Of a stretch of DNA of 64,000 nt, positions 38,088-50,453 are shown piece by piece; the first letter of the stretch is position 1; each line of letters begins with the position of its first letter. The stretch covers positions 1 to 64,000 of the forward strand of contig NZ_RQHS01000003.1 in NCBI RefSeq assembly GCF_004770895.1. Reading direction: 5' to 3'. The notes below the pieces were generated by a model, which saw only the letters and a program-made list of their open reading frames with translations, was not told where the DNA came from and did no database searches. The position numbers were made by a program, and so were the translations under genes. The stretch is from Leptospira dzoumogneensis (GTDB lineage Bacteria > Spirochaetota > Leptospiria > Leptospirales > Leptospiraceae).

Positions 38088-40070
38088 CTATTTAATATGT
38101 CCTTGGTGGTTTAATTTTTCCCATACCTTGGACTCTATGAATACTTTTAATAGATCTCCGTCCAAATGGTTTTCCTTGGCTTCCATTTCCAAAATGTCCA
38201 AGGCCCTATCTACCGGAACCGCTTTCTTATAAGGTCTGTCCTGATCGGTTAACGCATCGAATATATCGGAGATAGTCATGATCCTAGATTGGATCGGAAT
38301 ATCATCTCCGGAAAGTCCTCTTGGATATCCTGTTCCGTTTAATTTTTCGTGGTGAGCATGAGCGATCGTCGGTACCATTTTGAGATCATTCGTCCAAGGG
38401 ATCTTACTTAGGAACTGGAATGTATGCTCCACATGCGACTCAATTTCTTTTCTTTCATCAAAATCCAAAGAACCTTTTTTGATGGTTAAAAATCCAAACT
38501 CATAAGGAGAGATAAGCTCTAAATTTTCCCCTTCGGTGGTGATATATTGCATCTTGGCGATCTCTTCTAAGAACTGAGAGTTCGCCTCTTCCAATATGGA
38601 AGGTTCGTTACTCTGGCTGATGATCTGGAACATGGAAGTGAGTCTTTTACATTCTTCATTAAACTCGAACTCTATCGCTTTTTCAAAATCCGAATATCCG
38701 GTGGGACCGTGTTTTTTTAAATATTCCACTTTTCTTAAGTTCAATTTAGATTCGAAATCTTTCTTTAAGTAGCGGAATCTCCAATCGATCAGACCGATCT
38801 CCAGATCTTCTAATTTTTTGGCCTTAACCAAAACCTTTTCTCTTACCCCTACTTTTCCGAAGTCATGAAGCAGGGAAGCGTACCGGATCTCTTTGAGTTG
38901 CTCTTTGGAAAACTTTGTTTCCTTATATTTTCCAAAATCCACTCGATCTAATGTTTCTGCGAGTCCCACAGTTAATACGGCGACTCTGAAAGAGTGACCG
39001 CTTGTGGTCGGGTCCCTCGCTTCGATCGCATTTACGGATGCGGTCACAAATCCTTCGAATAAAGTTTCGATCTCTCTTAAGAGATAATTATTCTGGATGG
39101 CGACCGCCGCTTGTCCTGCAACCCCAAGCACCAACTGAGTGGAATAATCATCGAAAGGTTGGATCTCCTCCCCTTTCATCTGTTCCACAGTCAATTTCTG
39201 GCTAAAATTCCTTTTGCGGTTGATGAGCTGAAGAACTCCGACTACATCTCCCCTATGACCTTTCATAGGAACTACCAGCATAGACTTTGTATGATAGTTC
39301 GATAATATATCAAAATTACTATTAAAGGAGAATTCGGCGTCCTCGGGCAGGTCGTAAACATCTTGGATGTTCAGGACTTTACCGGTCTCTGCAACATAAC
39401 CTGCAATACTTGATTTATTGATAGGAAGAATGAACTCTTCCGTATCTATGCTCAATGCAGAAATTTTAAAACGTAAATTTCGAACAAATCCTATATCGTC
39501 TTGTTCTACCAGATACAAGGACCCGGAGTCAGCGTTACAGATCTCTCTTGCGCTGTATAAGATCTCCCACAGTAGTTTATCAAAATCTTTTTCGTTTGCG
39601 AGGCTGATACCGATCCTGGTCAATCGGTTGATCTCATATTTTGCAGTATTGATCTTATGCAATAGATCAAACTGATCCGTGATCATATGAAGATGTAAAA
39701 ATCCGTTTGCGAAAGTTTTGGAAAGATGAAGGTCGGAAGTGATCTCGGGCAATATTCCGAAAATCAGATCATCTTCGATCTCGGTATTTTTATAACCTTC
39801 ATAACCAAGGTCGGCATTCAAAATGAATCTGGCCAAGATCAGAGGATTCATCCTAAGCTGTTCCCTGATCTTACTATGTTCCGACTCTAATGTTTTGTCG
39901 GAGATATAAAATAAAACGTCTACGAATTGAGGAGTGTCCCTGATCTCTGCAGACTCGAAAAAGTCTTTCAGATTGATTAGCTCAGCCGTCATCTTGGTGC
40001 GGAGGATCGAAAGTCTTCCTGCAAGAGTCACGGAATCCGTTACGATATATTGCTTAAACTTGGATTCCAT
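38088..40070 (-). CDS. GAF/HD-GYP domain protein, likely cyclic-di-GMP phosphodiesterase
   Basis: The protein is 660 residues. The N-terminal 150 residues are of unknown fold. A GAF domain (about 160-335) includes [13 protein letters not shown]. The HD-GYP module follows: [10 protein letters not shown] holds the HD pair, [16 protein letters not shown] the HHE..GYP signature, and [15 protein letters not shown] the final Asp/Lys. Between HD and GYP lies an insertion of about 120 residues, unlike the compact E. coli-type fold. Metal ligands are intact, so it should hydrolyse cyclic-di-GMP. It is monocistronic, convergent with murD. Confidence 0.92.
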   Translation of the reverse strand: MESKFKQYIVTDSVTLAGRLSILRTKMTAELINLKDFFESAEIRDTPQFVDVLFYISDKTLESEHSKIREQLRMNPLILARFILNADLGYEGYKNTEIEDDLIFGILPEITSDLHLSKTFANGFLHLHMITDQFDLLHKINTAKYEINRLTRIGISLANEKDFDKLLWEILYSAREICNADSGSLYLVEQDDIGFVRNLRFKISALSIDTEEFILPINKSSIAGYVAETGKVLNIQDVYDLPEDAEFSFNSNFDILSNYHTKSMLVVPMKGHRGDVVGVLQLINRKRNFSQKLTVEQMKGEEIQPFDDYSTQLVLGVAGQAAVAIQNNYLLREIETLFEGFVTASVNAIEARDPTTSGHSFRVAVLTVGLAETLDRVDFGKYKETKFSKEQLKEIRYASLLHDFGKVGVREKVLVKAKKLEDLEIGLIDWRFRYLKKDFESKLNLRKVEYLKKHGPTGYSDFEKAIEFEFNEECKRLTSMFQIISQSNEPSILEEANSQFLEEIAKMQYITTEGENLELISPYEFGFLTIKKGSLDFDERKEIESHVEHTFQFLSKIPWTNDLKMVPTIAHAHHEKLNGTGYPRGLSGDDIPIQSRIMTISDIFDALTDQDRPYKKAVPVDRALDILEMEAKENHLDGDLLKVFIESKVWEKLNHQGHIK

Positions 40071-40165
40071 CCTGATTATCCCATCCTAAGCATCTTTTAA
40101 AATCGTGAAAAGGAGTTTTTTTCAAGTTTTGGCCTTAGGTGATCCTTCTAAAAACGCCGTTTGGT

Positions 40166-42517
40166 CTAATTCTTCCTTTCTGAATATACTTTATCTTTAA
40201 TGGTCTTGGTCCAATCCTTTACGGATTTTTGAGAATGCTCATAGCCTATCTCATATAATTTTTTGTATTCATCCCAATCGAACGTAGAAAAATCTCTCAC
40301 TGGTAATTCGACGAATATATCAGAATTTTCTTTTGTTTTAAGAAGATTATTCCGGCTGGATAATAACATGGATCTCATGAACAACTCACCTATATGAGGG
40401 AAAGAATATTTATCTTCCTTCTTCATGAATTGATTTCCTAAAAGTTTTAAGGCAGAAGGTCCTTCTCCCGGAAATCTTGACTCGACTAATAATCCGTAAG
40501 TTTGGTCCTTATTCGGTTGAGAACCCGCTCCTAAATCTACTGAGATCAAAACGTCTGCACCTTTTCTTCTTACCAAAGAGCCCGGAAGATTGTCCCAAAG
40601 TCCACCATCCACATACAAGGCTCCTTCAGTGTAGAACGGAGGAAAGATCCCCGGTATTGAAGTGCTTGCTCTGATCGCTTTCCAAACTTCTCCCTCTTCG
40701 AATACTTTCGGTTTAGAATTCGTAAGATCGCAGGCCACGGCTAAAAAAGGGATCAATAGTGTTTCTATCTTCCTATTCCCGAAAAATTCTTTGATTGCCC
40801 TGGAATATCTGGCACCTCTTAAAATGGAAACGAATGGAAGAGTGTAATCTCTTGTAAGTTTTGCTTCTATCCAAACTTCTTTGATCAATCTGAGAGATTC
40901 GTCGAATCCATAACCCATCGCGAACAATCCGGCCATGATGGAACCGGAACTAGTTCCCCCGATCAGATCGATCGGTATACCTGCCTCGGTTAAGGACCTG
41001 AGTAGTCCTAACTGTGCAAAACCTTTTGCTCCTCCGCCGGAAAGAGCAACTCCTACGGACCTGCTTTCCAATCTTCTTGCGATCCGATCGAATTCTCCCG
41101 CTCTGCCTTTTCTCAAGATGAGTTTTTGGCCCGGCAATTCATGCAGAGTATTCTCTAATTCTTCCCAGCGATTATAAGAATCCTCCAAATAGATCACTGA
41201 TTCTTTTGTAGTTTCGCCCAGACTTTCTCCCTGGATCAGGTTCCAAGAATAAGAATTTTTTAATATTGGCCGCCCGGTTTCTGCAAGAAGAAGGATACGA
41301 TCCGCTTGTCTAAGACTCGCTTCCGTCCAAAGAGGATCTCCCGAAGGTCCCACTTCAAATACTACGTTATCGTATTCCTTCTCTAATCCTCCGAACCAAG
41401 AAAGAATATCAGGTATCCCGAATCGTATTCCGTTTTTTTGATAGACCTTCTTATCCTTTAAGAATTTGGAAAGTTTTTCCTCGTTTACCGGAAGTGCAGA
41501 GCCGAAAGATTTTAAGGATTTAGAAATTTCATTCGAAAAATGACGTAAAGGAAAACCTTCCGTGATCGGGACTAGTGCGATCGTATGTACTTTTCTGCCA
41601 AAGCGGGAAGATTCTTTATTTTTCTGTCCCAATCTCCTGGCGATCGTTTCAGTCACATGAAATAACGCTTCCGGAGATTCGGAGATAAATTTCCTAAATC
41701 CGTTCCGGGAGATTTGGATCACCTGAGAAGAGCGGACTGCGTATACGGAAGCGGAACGAGGTTCTCCTGTTAGAAGGGACATCTCCCCTATGATATCTCC
41801 TTTTGCAAATTCTCCCTCGCCGGTGATATTTCCTTGTTCGTCGGAAACACTGTATCTAAATCTTCCGGACAATATTACAAAAAGTGAATTTCCAGGTTCT
41901 CCCTGGAGCATAAGCCTTTCTCCGCCTGGAACGTACAACCATCTCAAGTAAGGAGTCAATTCTCCTATCTTTTTACGATCTATATGAAATAATAATTCCA
42001 GATTGGAGATAAATCCTAAAAGTTCCTTATGACTAGGTTCATAAGAAGCCATCCTGAAAAATCTTTTAGTCTCTAATCTTTCCTTCCAACGTTTAGAAGT
42101 TTCAGGATTTTCAGTTTCCCATTTATGCCAGTTCTTAGCGCTGATCCTCAAAAGTTTGGAGTCCGTTTCCGTCCTTACACCGAACTTCCCTTCTTTCCAA
42201 TGAAAGAATCCAGCCTCTCCAAAATGAGAGCCAGGCCCCAGGCTTCGGACCATTAACTCTTCTCCGGAGGAAGCCTTAGTGAATTCTTCACATTTTCCTT
42301 CTAAAAGAAAATAGAACCAGGCGGAAGATCTTTCGGAAGCAATTAGAACTGTGCCGGAGCTTACTGATCTATATTCGAAAAGTCCCGCAAAAGAAGAGGT
42401 CTCTTCCGGGTTCCAGTCCCGGAACAATTCCTGGTTGGAAGAAAATACGGATCCGAACCGTCCGTCTCTTTCTTTGGATTTGTTAGGCTGAGAGCCAATT
42501 CTTTTTCTCTTCTTCAC
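40166..42517 (-). CDS. Patatin-like phospholipase with two cyclic-nucleotide-binding domains
   Basis: The protein is 783 residues. Two CNB domains come first: about 27-145 (weaker) and 175-290, the latter with KGDIIGEMSLLTGEPRSASVYA, whose GE and R-S-A residues are the phosphate-binding cassette. A linker of about 190 residues follows, then a patatin domain (about 485-690) with the oxyanion motif GGGAKG, the nucleophile Ser in GGTSSGS and the Asp in VDGGLWDNLP. This arrangement is that of neuropathy-target-esterase/lysophospholipase proteins. The start is GTG. An adenylate cyclase is encoded about 14 kb away. Confidence 0.94.
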   Translation of the reverse strand: MKKRKRIGSQPNKSKERDGRFGSVFSSNQELFRDWNPEETSSFAGLFEYRSVSSGTVLIASERSSAWFYFLLEGKCEEFTKASSGEELMVRSLGPGSHFGEAGFFHWKEGKFGVRTETDSKLLRISAKNWHKWETENPETSKRWKERLETKRFFRMASYEPSHKELLGFISNLELLFHIDRKKIGELTPYLRWLYVPGGERLMLQGEPGNSLFVILSGRFRYSVSDEQGNITGEGEFAKGDIIGEMSLLTGEPRSASVYAVRSSQVIQISRNGFRKFISESPEALFHVTETIARRLGQKNKESSRFGRKVHTIALVPITEGFPLRHFSNEISKSLKSFGSALPVNEEKLSKFLKDKKVYQKNGIRFGIPDILSWFGGLEKEYDNVVFEVGPSGDPLWTEASLRQADRILLLAETGRPILKNSYSWNLIQGESLGETTKESVIYLEDSYNRWEELENTLHELPGQKLILRKGRAGEFDRIARRLESRSVGVALSGGGAKGFAQLGLLRSLTEAGIPIDLIGGTSSGSIMAGLFAMGYGFDESLRLIKEVWIEAKLTRDYTLPFVSILRGARYSRAIKEFFGNRKIETLLIPFLAVACDLTNSKPKVFEEGEVWKAIRASTSIPGIFPPFYTEGALYVDGGLWDNLPGSLVRRKGADVLISVDLGAGSQPNKDQTYGLLVESRFPGEGPSALKLLGNQFMKKEDKYSFPHIGELFMRSMLLSSRNNLLKTKENSDIFVELPVRDFSTFDWDEYKKLYEIGYEHSQKSVKDWTKTIKDKVYSERKN

Positions 42518-42670
42518 TATTTTGGACTCTGGTATGAATTAAAAAACAAACTAGAGAAAAGTATAAGAACTGCATACGGAAATACTTCTGTTTTTGTCAT
42601 AAAACGTTACGAATGTTTTGGGCGGTCCTCACCGGCTTTTTGCCTCTGCGTGACCTAAATTATCCTGCTA

Positions 42671-42706
42671 AAAGAAAAACGCCCGAAGGACAGGATCCCG
42701 CGGGCG
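42671..42706 (-). terminator. Rho-independent terminator of the flagellar hook operon
   Basis: On the minus strand CGCCCG (42706-42701) pairs with CGGGCG (42685-42680) around a 15-nt loop, followed by TTTTTCTTTT. It lies 34 bp after the flgE stop. Confidence 0.88.
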
Positions 42707-42739
42707 CAAACAAAATGAATAGGAGATCTAAATTAACGA

Positions 42740-44134
42740 TTAACGTTTCAGACCCAGGACTTCCTGTAACATTTGGTCCGTGGTAGTGATCGTTCTCGAG
42801 TTCGCTTGGAAACCTCTTTGAGTAACGATCATATCGGTAAACTGATCGGAAAGATCCACATTCGACATTTCTAATAGACCTGCGTTGATCTTTCCTCTAC
42901 CTGCGACACCTGCTTCACCGATCATAGGCTCACCGGAGTTATTGGAGAATGCGAACATTGTATCTCCCGCCTTATCCAAACCGGCCGGGTTATTAAAAAC
43001 TGCAGTTGCAATTCTTGCTAAAGGTTGTTTGATCCCGTTGGAATAAACACCCGTAACGGTTCCTGAGTTATCAATGGAGAAGGACTCCAGATATCCCATG
43101 GTGTATCCGTCTTGTTTCACAGCTTTAGTAGTAAAATCGGAAGAGAACTGAGTGATCCCGTCCACCATTCCAGCCTCACCTAAAGCAAGATCAAAACTTT
43201 GCACTTGTGGATTTCCTGGAAGTTTGAAGGAAACTTTAGCGTTCAGCTTTCCGGTGTTCATCACATCCGTTCCGTCGGAAACATAAACGATCTTTCCATC
43301 AGGAGTGAATCCGAACTCGAGCTCGGTCAATCCCGGCATTTGAGTGTTTTGTCCGCCTGTTGCTGCAACATCCACTGAAAGTTGAGTAGAATCCGTTAAA
43401 GACGTTCTTGCTTTCCAAGTATTCTCGCGAACTTTGTAGAATTCCATTTTGAATTCTCTCTCGGCACCTTGGTCGTCAAAAACTTTGATAGTAGTTACAT
43501 GTCCTCTTCTCGCCTTAGGATCAGGATCATTGATCATTGCGGTGATCTCTTCCGGAGTTGCATCAGGCGGAACAGCTTGCACGGAAGAATTCAAGTTGGA
43601 TCTGAAATCCACTTTGGAAGTAGCTCTTGCAGGCTCTTTAGAATATACCGGAATTACTATGTCTTCGATAGAAGCGGAAGAGTTGATGTATTTATTCCCT
43701 TTTTCATCGAGGCGGGAATTCCAACCTTGCACCTTCAATCCGTTTGCAGGGTTCACATAATAACCGTTCTTATCCAAGTTAAACGCACCGGCTCTTGTAT
43801 AGAATTGTTTGTCCCCGTCTTTAACGATAAAAAAACCTTCTCCGGAAAGCGCAACATCTGTGTTTTTACCAGTAGTCTGTAAAGAACCTTGGGTCATGAT
43901 CTTATCGATCGCAGCGATCAATGAACCAAGACCGACTTGTTGAGGGTTGACCCCTCCGATGTTCTCCTTAGGCTCAGAAGCTCCTCTTAACTCTTGGGAG
44001 ATCATGTCCTGGAAAGTAACACGCTCCGTTTTAAAACCGTGGGTGTTCACGTTGGAAATATTGTTACCGATTACGTCCATCCGCACTTGGTGGTTTTTTA
44101 AACCGGAAACTCCTGAATAAAGGGATCTCATCAT
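42740..44134 (-). CDS. flgE: Flagellar hook protein
   Basis: The protein is 464 residues. The N-terminal [31 protein letters not shown] is the flagellar rod/hook signature. The C-terminal [30 protein letters not shown] completes the coiled-coil D0 domain. It forms the hook that joins the motor to the periplasmic filament. Spirochaete hooks are cross-linked between a conserved Cys and Lys; no Cys is visible in this chain, so the known FlgE cross-link may be absent or use another residue. It is the last gene of fliK-flgD-flgE. Confidence 0.96.
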   Translation of the reverse strand: MMRSLYSGVSGLKNHQVRMDVIGNNISNVNTHGFKTERVTFQDMISQELRGASEPKENIGGVNPQQVGLGSLIAAIDKIMTQGSLQTTGKNTDVALSGEGFFIVKDGDKQFYTRAGAFNLDKNGYYVNPANGLKVQGWNSRLDEKGNKYINSSASIEDIVIPVYSKEPARATSKVDFRSNLNSSVQAVPPDATPEEITAMINDPDPKARRGHVTTIKVFDDQGAEREFKMEFYKVRENTWKARTSLTDSTQLSVDVAATGGQNTQMPGLTELEFGFTPDGKIVYVSDGTDVMNTGKLNAKVSFKLPGNPQVQSFDLALGEAGMVDGITQFSSDFTTKAVKQDGYTMGYLESFSIDNSGTVTGVYSNGIKQPLARIATAVFNNPAGLDKAGDTMFAFSNNSGEPMIGEAGVAGRGKINAGLLEMSNVDLSDQFTDMIVTQRGFQANSRTITTTDQMLQEVLGLKR

Positions 44135-44164
44135 GGCGCTTATACCTCGAAATTTTCTATTTAA

Positions 44165-44857
44165 TTAATAATTGCTATCGTTCGGTTTTCCAGGAAAACT
44201 CCAGCCTGGAGCTCCGGAACTTGCTTCTTCAAAACCGGGATCTTGGGAAGTTCCCATATTCTGATTTTGTAATGATTGAGTTGTTGGAGTTCCTACAGCG
44301 GCATTAGAAGAAGACCCTAAACCGGCCTTAGGAGCAGGCGCTCCCTGCTGCCCCTCTGCTTGATTGATAATTGCAGGATCAGTGATCAAAGTGATCGCAT
44401 CGATTTCTACAGTTCTACCGTTTACTCTTACGAAAGATTTACCTTCTCCGTCGAAGAATAACGCGCCCGCAGTTCCAACCACATTCTCTCCGGTCACAAA
44501 ATCAGGACCGGATACGATCTTACCTACAAGAGAGAAACTTTGGCGATTGGTCATCTTGCCGATCCCTTGAGAGATATTATTCATCTGCTCTAAGGAAGAG
44601 AATTGTGCCATCTGCGCGATAAAGTCTTGGTCCTTAACAGGATTGGTAGGGTCTTGAGAAGAAAGTTGAGTGATCAACAGTTTTAGAAAATCATCTTTTC
44701 CTAATGCTTTCGCAGTGGAACGGACCTCGATACCTTGGAGACCGCTTTTTTCTTCCTTCTCCAATTTATCAAAATGCTTCCTTAAATCGTAACTTCTGTC
44801 TCCTTCGAGATAACGGCTACGTGTAGCTTCATTAGAAACTGCGTTTGCTTCAGGCAT
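44165..44857 (-). CDS. flgD: Flagellar hook capping/assembly protein
   Basis: The protein is 230 residues. The FlgD N-terminal block [21 protein letters not shown] with [14 protein letters not shown] is at about 52-95. The middle keeps a short FlgD-type beta domain. The C-terminal 60 residues are low-complexity (Gly/Ala/Ser/Gln-rich) and include AVGTPTT, encoded by a copy of the GTNGGANNTCCNAC palindrome. It forms the cap needed for hook growth. The ribosome site AAGGAGAGG is strong. Confidence 0.94.
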   Translation of the reverse strand: MPEANAVSNEATRSRYLEGDRSYDLRKHFDKLEKEEKSGLQGIEVRSTAKALGKDDFLKLLITQLSSQDPTNPVKDQDFIAQMAQFSSLEQMNNISQGIGKMTNRQSFSLVGKIVSGPDFVTGENVVGTAGALFFDGEGKSFVRVNGRTVEIDAITLITDPAIINQAEGQQGAPAPKAGLGSSSNAAVGTPTTQSLQNQNMGTSQDPGFEEASSGAPGWSFPGKPNDSNY

Positions 44858-44867
44858 GATCCTCTCC

Positions 44868-46346
44868 TTAAACCAAGATGTTTAAGCGTTTATCAGTATT
44901 CTTTTCGGCAAATTCCAGATTTTCGATAGAGTCCATTTCTGAAACTTCTTCCAAATCGGAAGAATTCGAAAAACCGGAACTTTCAAATCCAAAACCTTCT
45001 TGGTCAAAGAATCGAGAAGAATCCTGTCCATCCCAACTCATGCGCAATGAATCCTCGGATTCAACGATCAAAGACTGCAGATCCAATCCTTGTTCTTTAA
45101 AATCTTTGCGAAGTTGTTCCAGATCACCTGCGAATAATTTTCTCACCTGATCCGACTCTACCAAAATTTTACCTTGGACCTTATCATCTTCTACAGTAAT
45201 ACGTAAGGAAACTCTTCCCAACTCTCTCGGGTTCAATCTAAGAGTGGCCTCTGATCTTCCGTTCTCAACAATATTCAATTTTGCTGATTGAACTAATCTC
45301 TGAAAGTTTTCCTTCATCTGAGAACGATCCATATTAGAACCTGGATTCGTTTTGGAAGGTTTTGAATTTTGTCCTGAAATCTCTTGGTTTTTCTCTACGG
45401 CACCAAGACCTGCTTTTAGCAGAGTAAATGTAGTCTCGTTCCCGTTTCTTTGAGAGAAGTCTTGGTTCTGGGAACCTTTACCGGAAGTATCGGACTTGGA
45501 AGCTTCTTCTACCTGAGCCGCTTTAGCCGCTTGGTTTTTGGAAACCATAGAAAGAGTTTCCTGTTTTTTCTCCCTGGTGATCTTCCAATTATCCGATTCA
45601 GGAATGAAATTTTCTTTATGAGAATCTTTTAATACGGTTAATATCTTTTCTTCGTTTGCAGGTTTGGAAAATTTGCGCGCTTCTTCCAAACTTTTTAAAC
45701 CTTCATCCAGACTTTCTTTCTCTGAAGTTCTTTTGGTTTCTTTAAGATTACGTTTTTCTTCCGACTGATTCGATTTCAGAACGGAAACATTCCCCGCTTC
45801 TTCTTTTTGTTCAACTTTGGGAGCTTCTTCTTTGGAATGTTTTTGGATCTTTTTGAATGATACAGATTCTTCTTGGTTTGCAGCGCTCGAGATCTCTTTC
45901 TCTTTTTTGGCCTCGAGTCCCGCCAAGAACACACTCATCTGAGTAATAAAAGGGGAATCTAACTCTTCTGACTCAAGCTCTGCATCGATCTCTTCTTCCG
46001 GATCAGAATTCGTTTCTTTCAGTTCCGCTTTTTGGACCTTCTTCTCAGAAAGACGAACTAATTTTTCATTCTCTTCTTCCGAATCGGTTTCTTCGACTTC
46101 TTCCTCTTCGGATCTTACAAATAATTCAGGCTCTTTGGATTCTTCCATTTCGGAAGGTTTTTCTTCTTTGATCTCAGACTTCTGTCCTTCTTCCAGAACC
46201 TTTTGGGAACGAAGTTGGATGGACTTCATTAGGTCCATAAAACTCACGGAAGGAGCGGAAACTTTTTCGGAAACGTTAGTTACCTTTGGTTCCGCCGAAA
46301 GTGAATATCCTTCTTCTCTGCCTGGTCCTTCCGTTCTGATCTGCAT
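44868..46346 (-). CDS. fliK: Flagellar hook-length control protein
   Basis: The protein is 492 residues. Residues up to about 340 are charged and low-complexity (Glu/Lys/Ser), as expected of the extended ruler part. The C-terminal domain contains [20 protein letters not shown] followed by GKILVES and [14 protein letters not shown], the conserved FliK core. It measures hook length and switches secretion to filament substrates. It heads the operon, 10 nt before flgD, with AAGGGGCG as ribosome site. Confidence 0.93.
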   Translation of the reverse strand: MQIRTEGPGREEGYSLSAEPKVTNVSEKVSAPSVSFMDLMKSIQLRSQKVLEEGQKSEIKEEKPSEMEESKEPELFVRSEEEEVEETDSEEENEKLVRLSEKKVQKAELKETNSDPEEEIDAELESEELDSPFITQMSVFLAGLEAKKEKEISSAANQEESVSFKKIQKHSKEEAPKVEQKEEAGNVSVLKSNQSEEKRNLKETKRTSEKESLDEGLKSLEEARKFSKPANEEKILTVLKDSHKENFIPESDNWKITREKKQETLSMVSKNQAAKAAQVEEASKSDTSGKGSQNQDFSQRNGNETTFTLLKAGLGAVEKNQEISGQNSKPSKTNPGSNMDRSQMKENFQRLVQSAKLNIVENGRSEATLRLNPRELGRVSLRITVEDDKVQGKILVESDQVRKLFAGDLEQLRKDFKEQGLDLQSLIVESEDSLRMSWDGQDSSRFFDQEGFGFESSGFSNSSDLEEVSEMDSIENLEFAEKNTDKRLNILV

Positions 46347-46467
46347 AGTTCGCCCCTTGCAGTATAAGGATCGTAAGATCGCAGATTTCCTTGATATAAT
46401 TATAAGATTATCTTCTTCCTTTATCGGATTATGTCGTATTGACTCCGCCTTTGGTAGGAACTACTTC

Positions 46468-46665
46468 TCAATTATAACCTGCAAGTTCTTCCAAGATCCA
46501 AGCATGCGCATCCTGAACGGTTTTATGTAGGTCCTCCAACTTATGAAGATCCATTTTCAACGAGCCGTTCTCAAAGTGTAGATGCACATGTCCGCAATTG
46601 GCACACAGATCCACTATAAAGTAGTTTCTCTCGGAAATCCGGATCGGGCGGCAGTATTCTTCCAT
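46468..46665 (-). CDS. Small Cys/His-rich conserved-type protein
   Basis: The protein is 65 residues and not assigned to a named family. The central DLCANCGHVHLHF (about 20-32) holds two Cys and two His in a spacing suitable for one zinc ion, and a further Cys lies at position 5. The C-terminal half is an amphipathic helix (LHKLEDLHKTVQDAHAWILEEL). The ribosome site GAGGA lies 4-5 nt before the ATG, and the frame fills the gap upstream of fliK. It may be cotranscribed with fliK (121-bp gap). A role in flagellar control is only a guess from position. Confidence 0.65.
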   Translation of the reverse strand: MEEYCRPIRISERNYFIVDLCANCGHVHLHFENGSLKMDLHKLEDLHKTVQDAHAWILEELAGYN

Positions 46666-46864
46666 ATTGTCCTCTTTCCTCGAATCATCTTTTTTGGTTG
46701 AAAATTGTCAAATTGATTTTGAGTCTCATTATTGACAAATATTGTAGGCCTGTCGGAAATTGATAAAATTAGGAAAGGTTCGGGCGGCACCGCTCGCGTT
46801 GCGAGGGTCTTTTGAGCGACCCATAGGGAGTGAAAAACCCGAAGTAAATTTTGCTATTTCATAT

Positions 46865-46939
46865 CTCTGTGTGCTCCGTGATCTCTGTGCGAAACTTTCT
46901 ATTTTTTCGGTTCGCACGGAGGACATAGAGATCACTGAG
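46865..46939. repeat. Large hairpin built from two 9-nt periodic arrays
   Basis: CTCTGTGTG, CTCCGTGAT and CTCTGTGCG (46865-46891) face an inverted array CGCACGGAG, GACATAGAG and ATCACTGAG (46913-46939). The two can fold into an imperfect stem of about 27 bp. This is the only place in the window where the periodic element is paired with its own inverse. Confidence 0.7.
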
Positions 46940-47042
46940 CGACAGCGATCGTAGCGGAAATCCGGCGATGCACCATCACATAGGCGAGGGTCTTATATTA
47001 AGAAAACGTTATGGTGCTTCGCTGATTGAGCGGAGAGCGCGG

Positions 47043-47059
47043 TTCTCGCGAAGCGAGAA
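47043..47059. repeat. Perfect 7-bp GC-rich hairpin at the carB 3' end
   Basis: TTCTCGC and GCGAGAA pair around a GAA loop, 12 bp beyond the carB stop. It is the same CGCTTCGC-type element as at 18755, 35486 and 55537. Confidence 0.65.
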
Positions 47060-47071
47060 GTCGCCATAAAT

Positions 47072-50383
<3,312 letters not shown>

Positions 50384-50453
50384 ATTATTTCCAGGATTTT
50401 TATTCTGGCCTGTACTTCAAGTCTTTCCGGACAAGAAAGAAAAAACAGTTCGA

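Larger units (their letters stand above)
46666..47071. other. 406-bp gene-free gap rich in repeats
   Basis: The side near 46.7 kb carries TTGACA on the minus strand, a plausible -35 for the small gene, and a TTGTCAA/TTGACAA inverted pair. The rest holds a GC-rich GGGCGGCACCGCTCGCG element (about 46785-46815), the 9-nt periodic hairpin (46865-46939) and a GCACCAT/ATGGTGC inverted pair (about 46969 and 47011). No gene was found. Confidence 0.55.
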
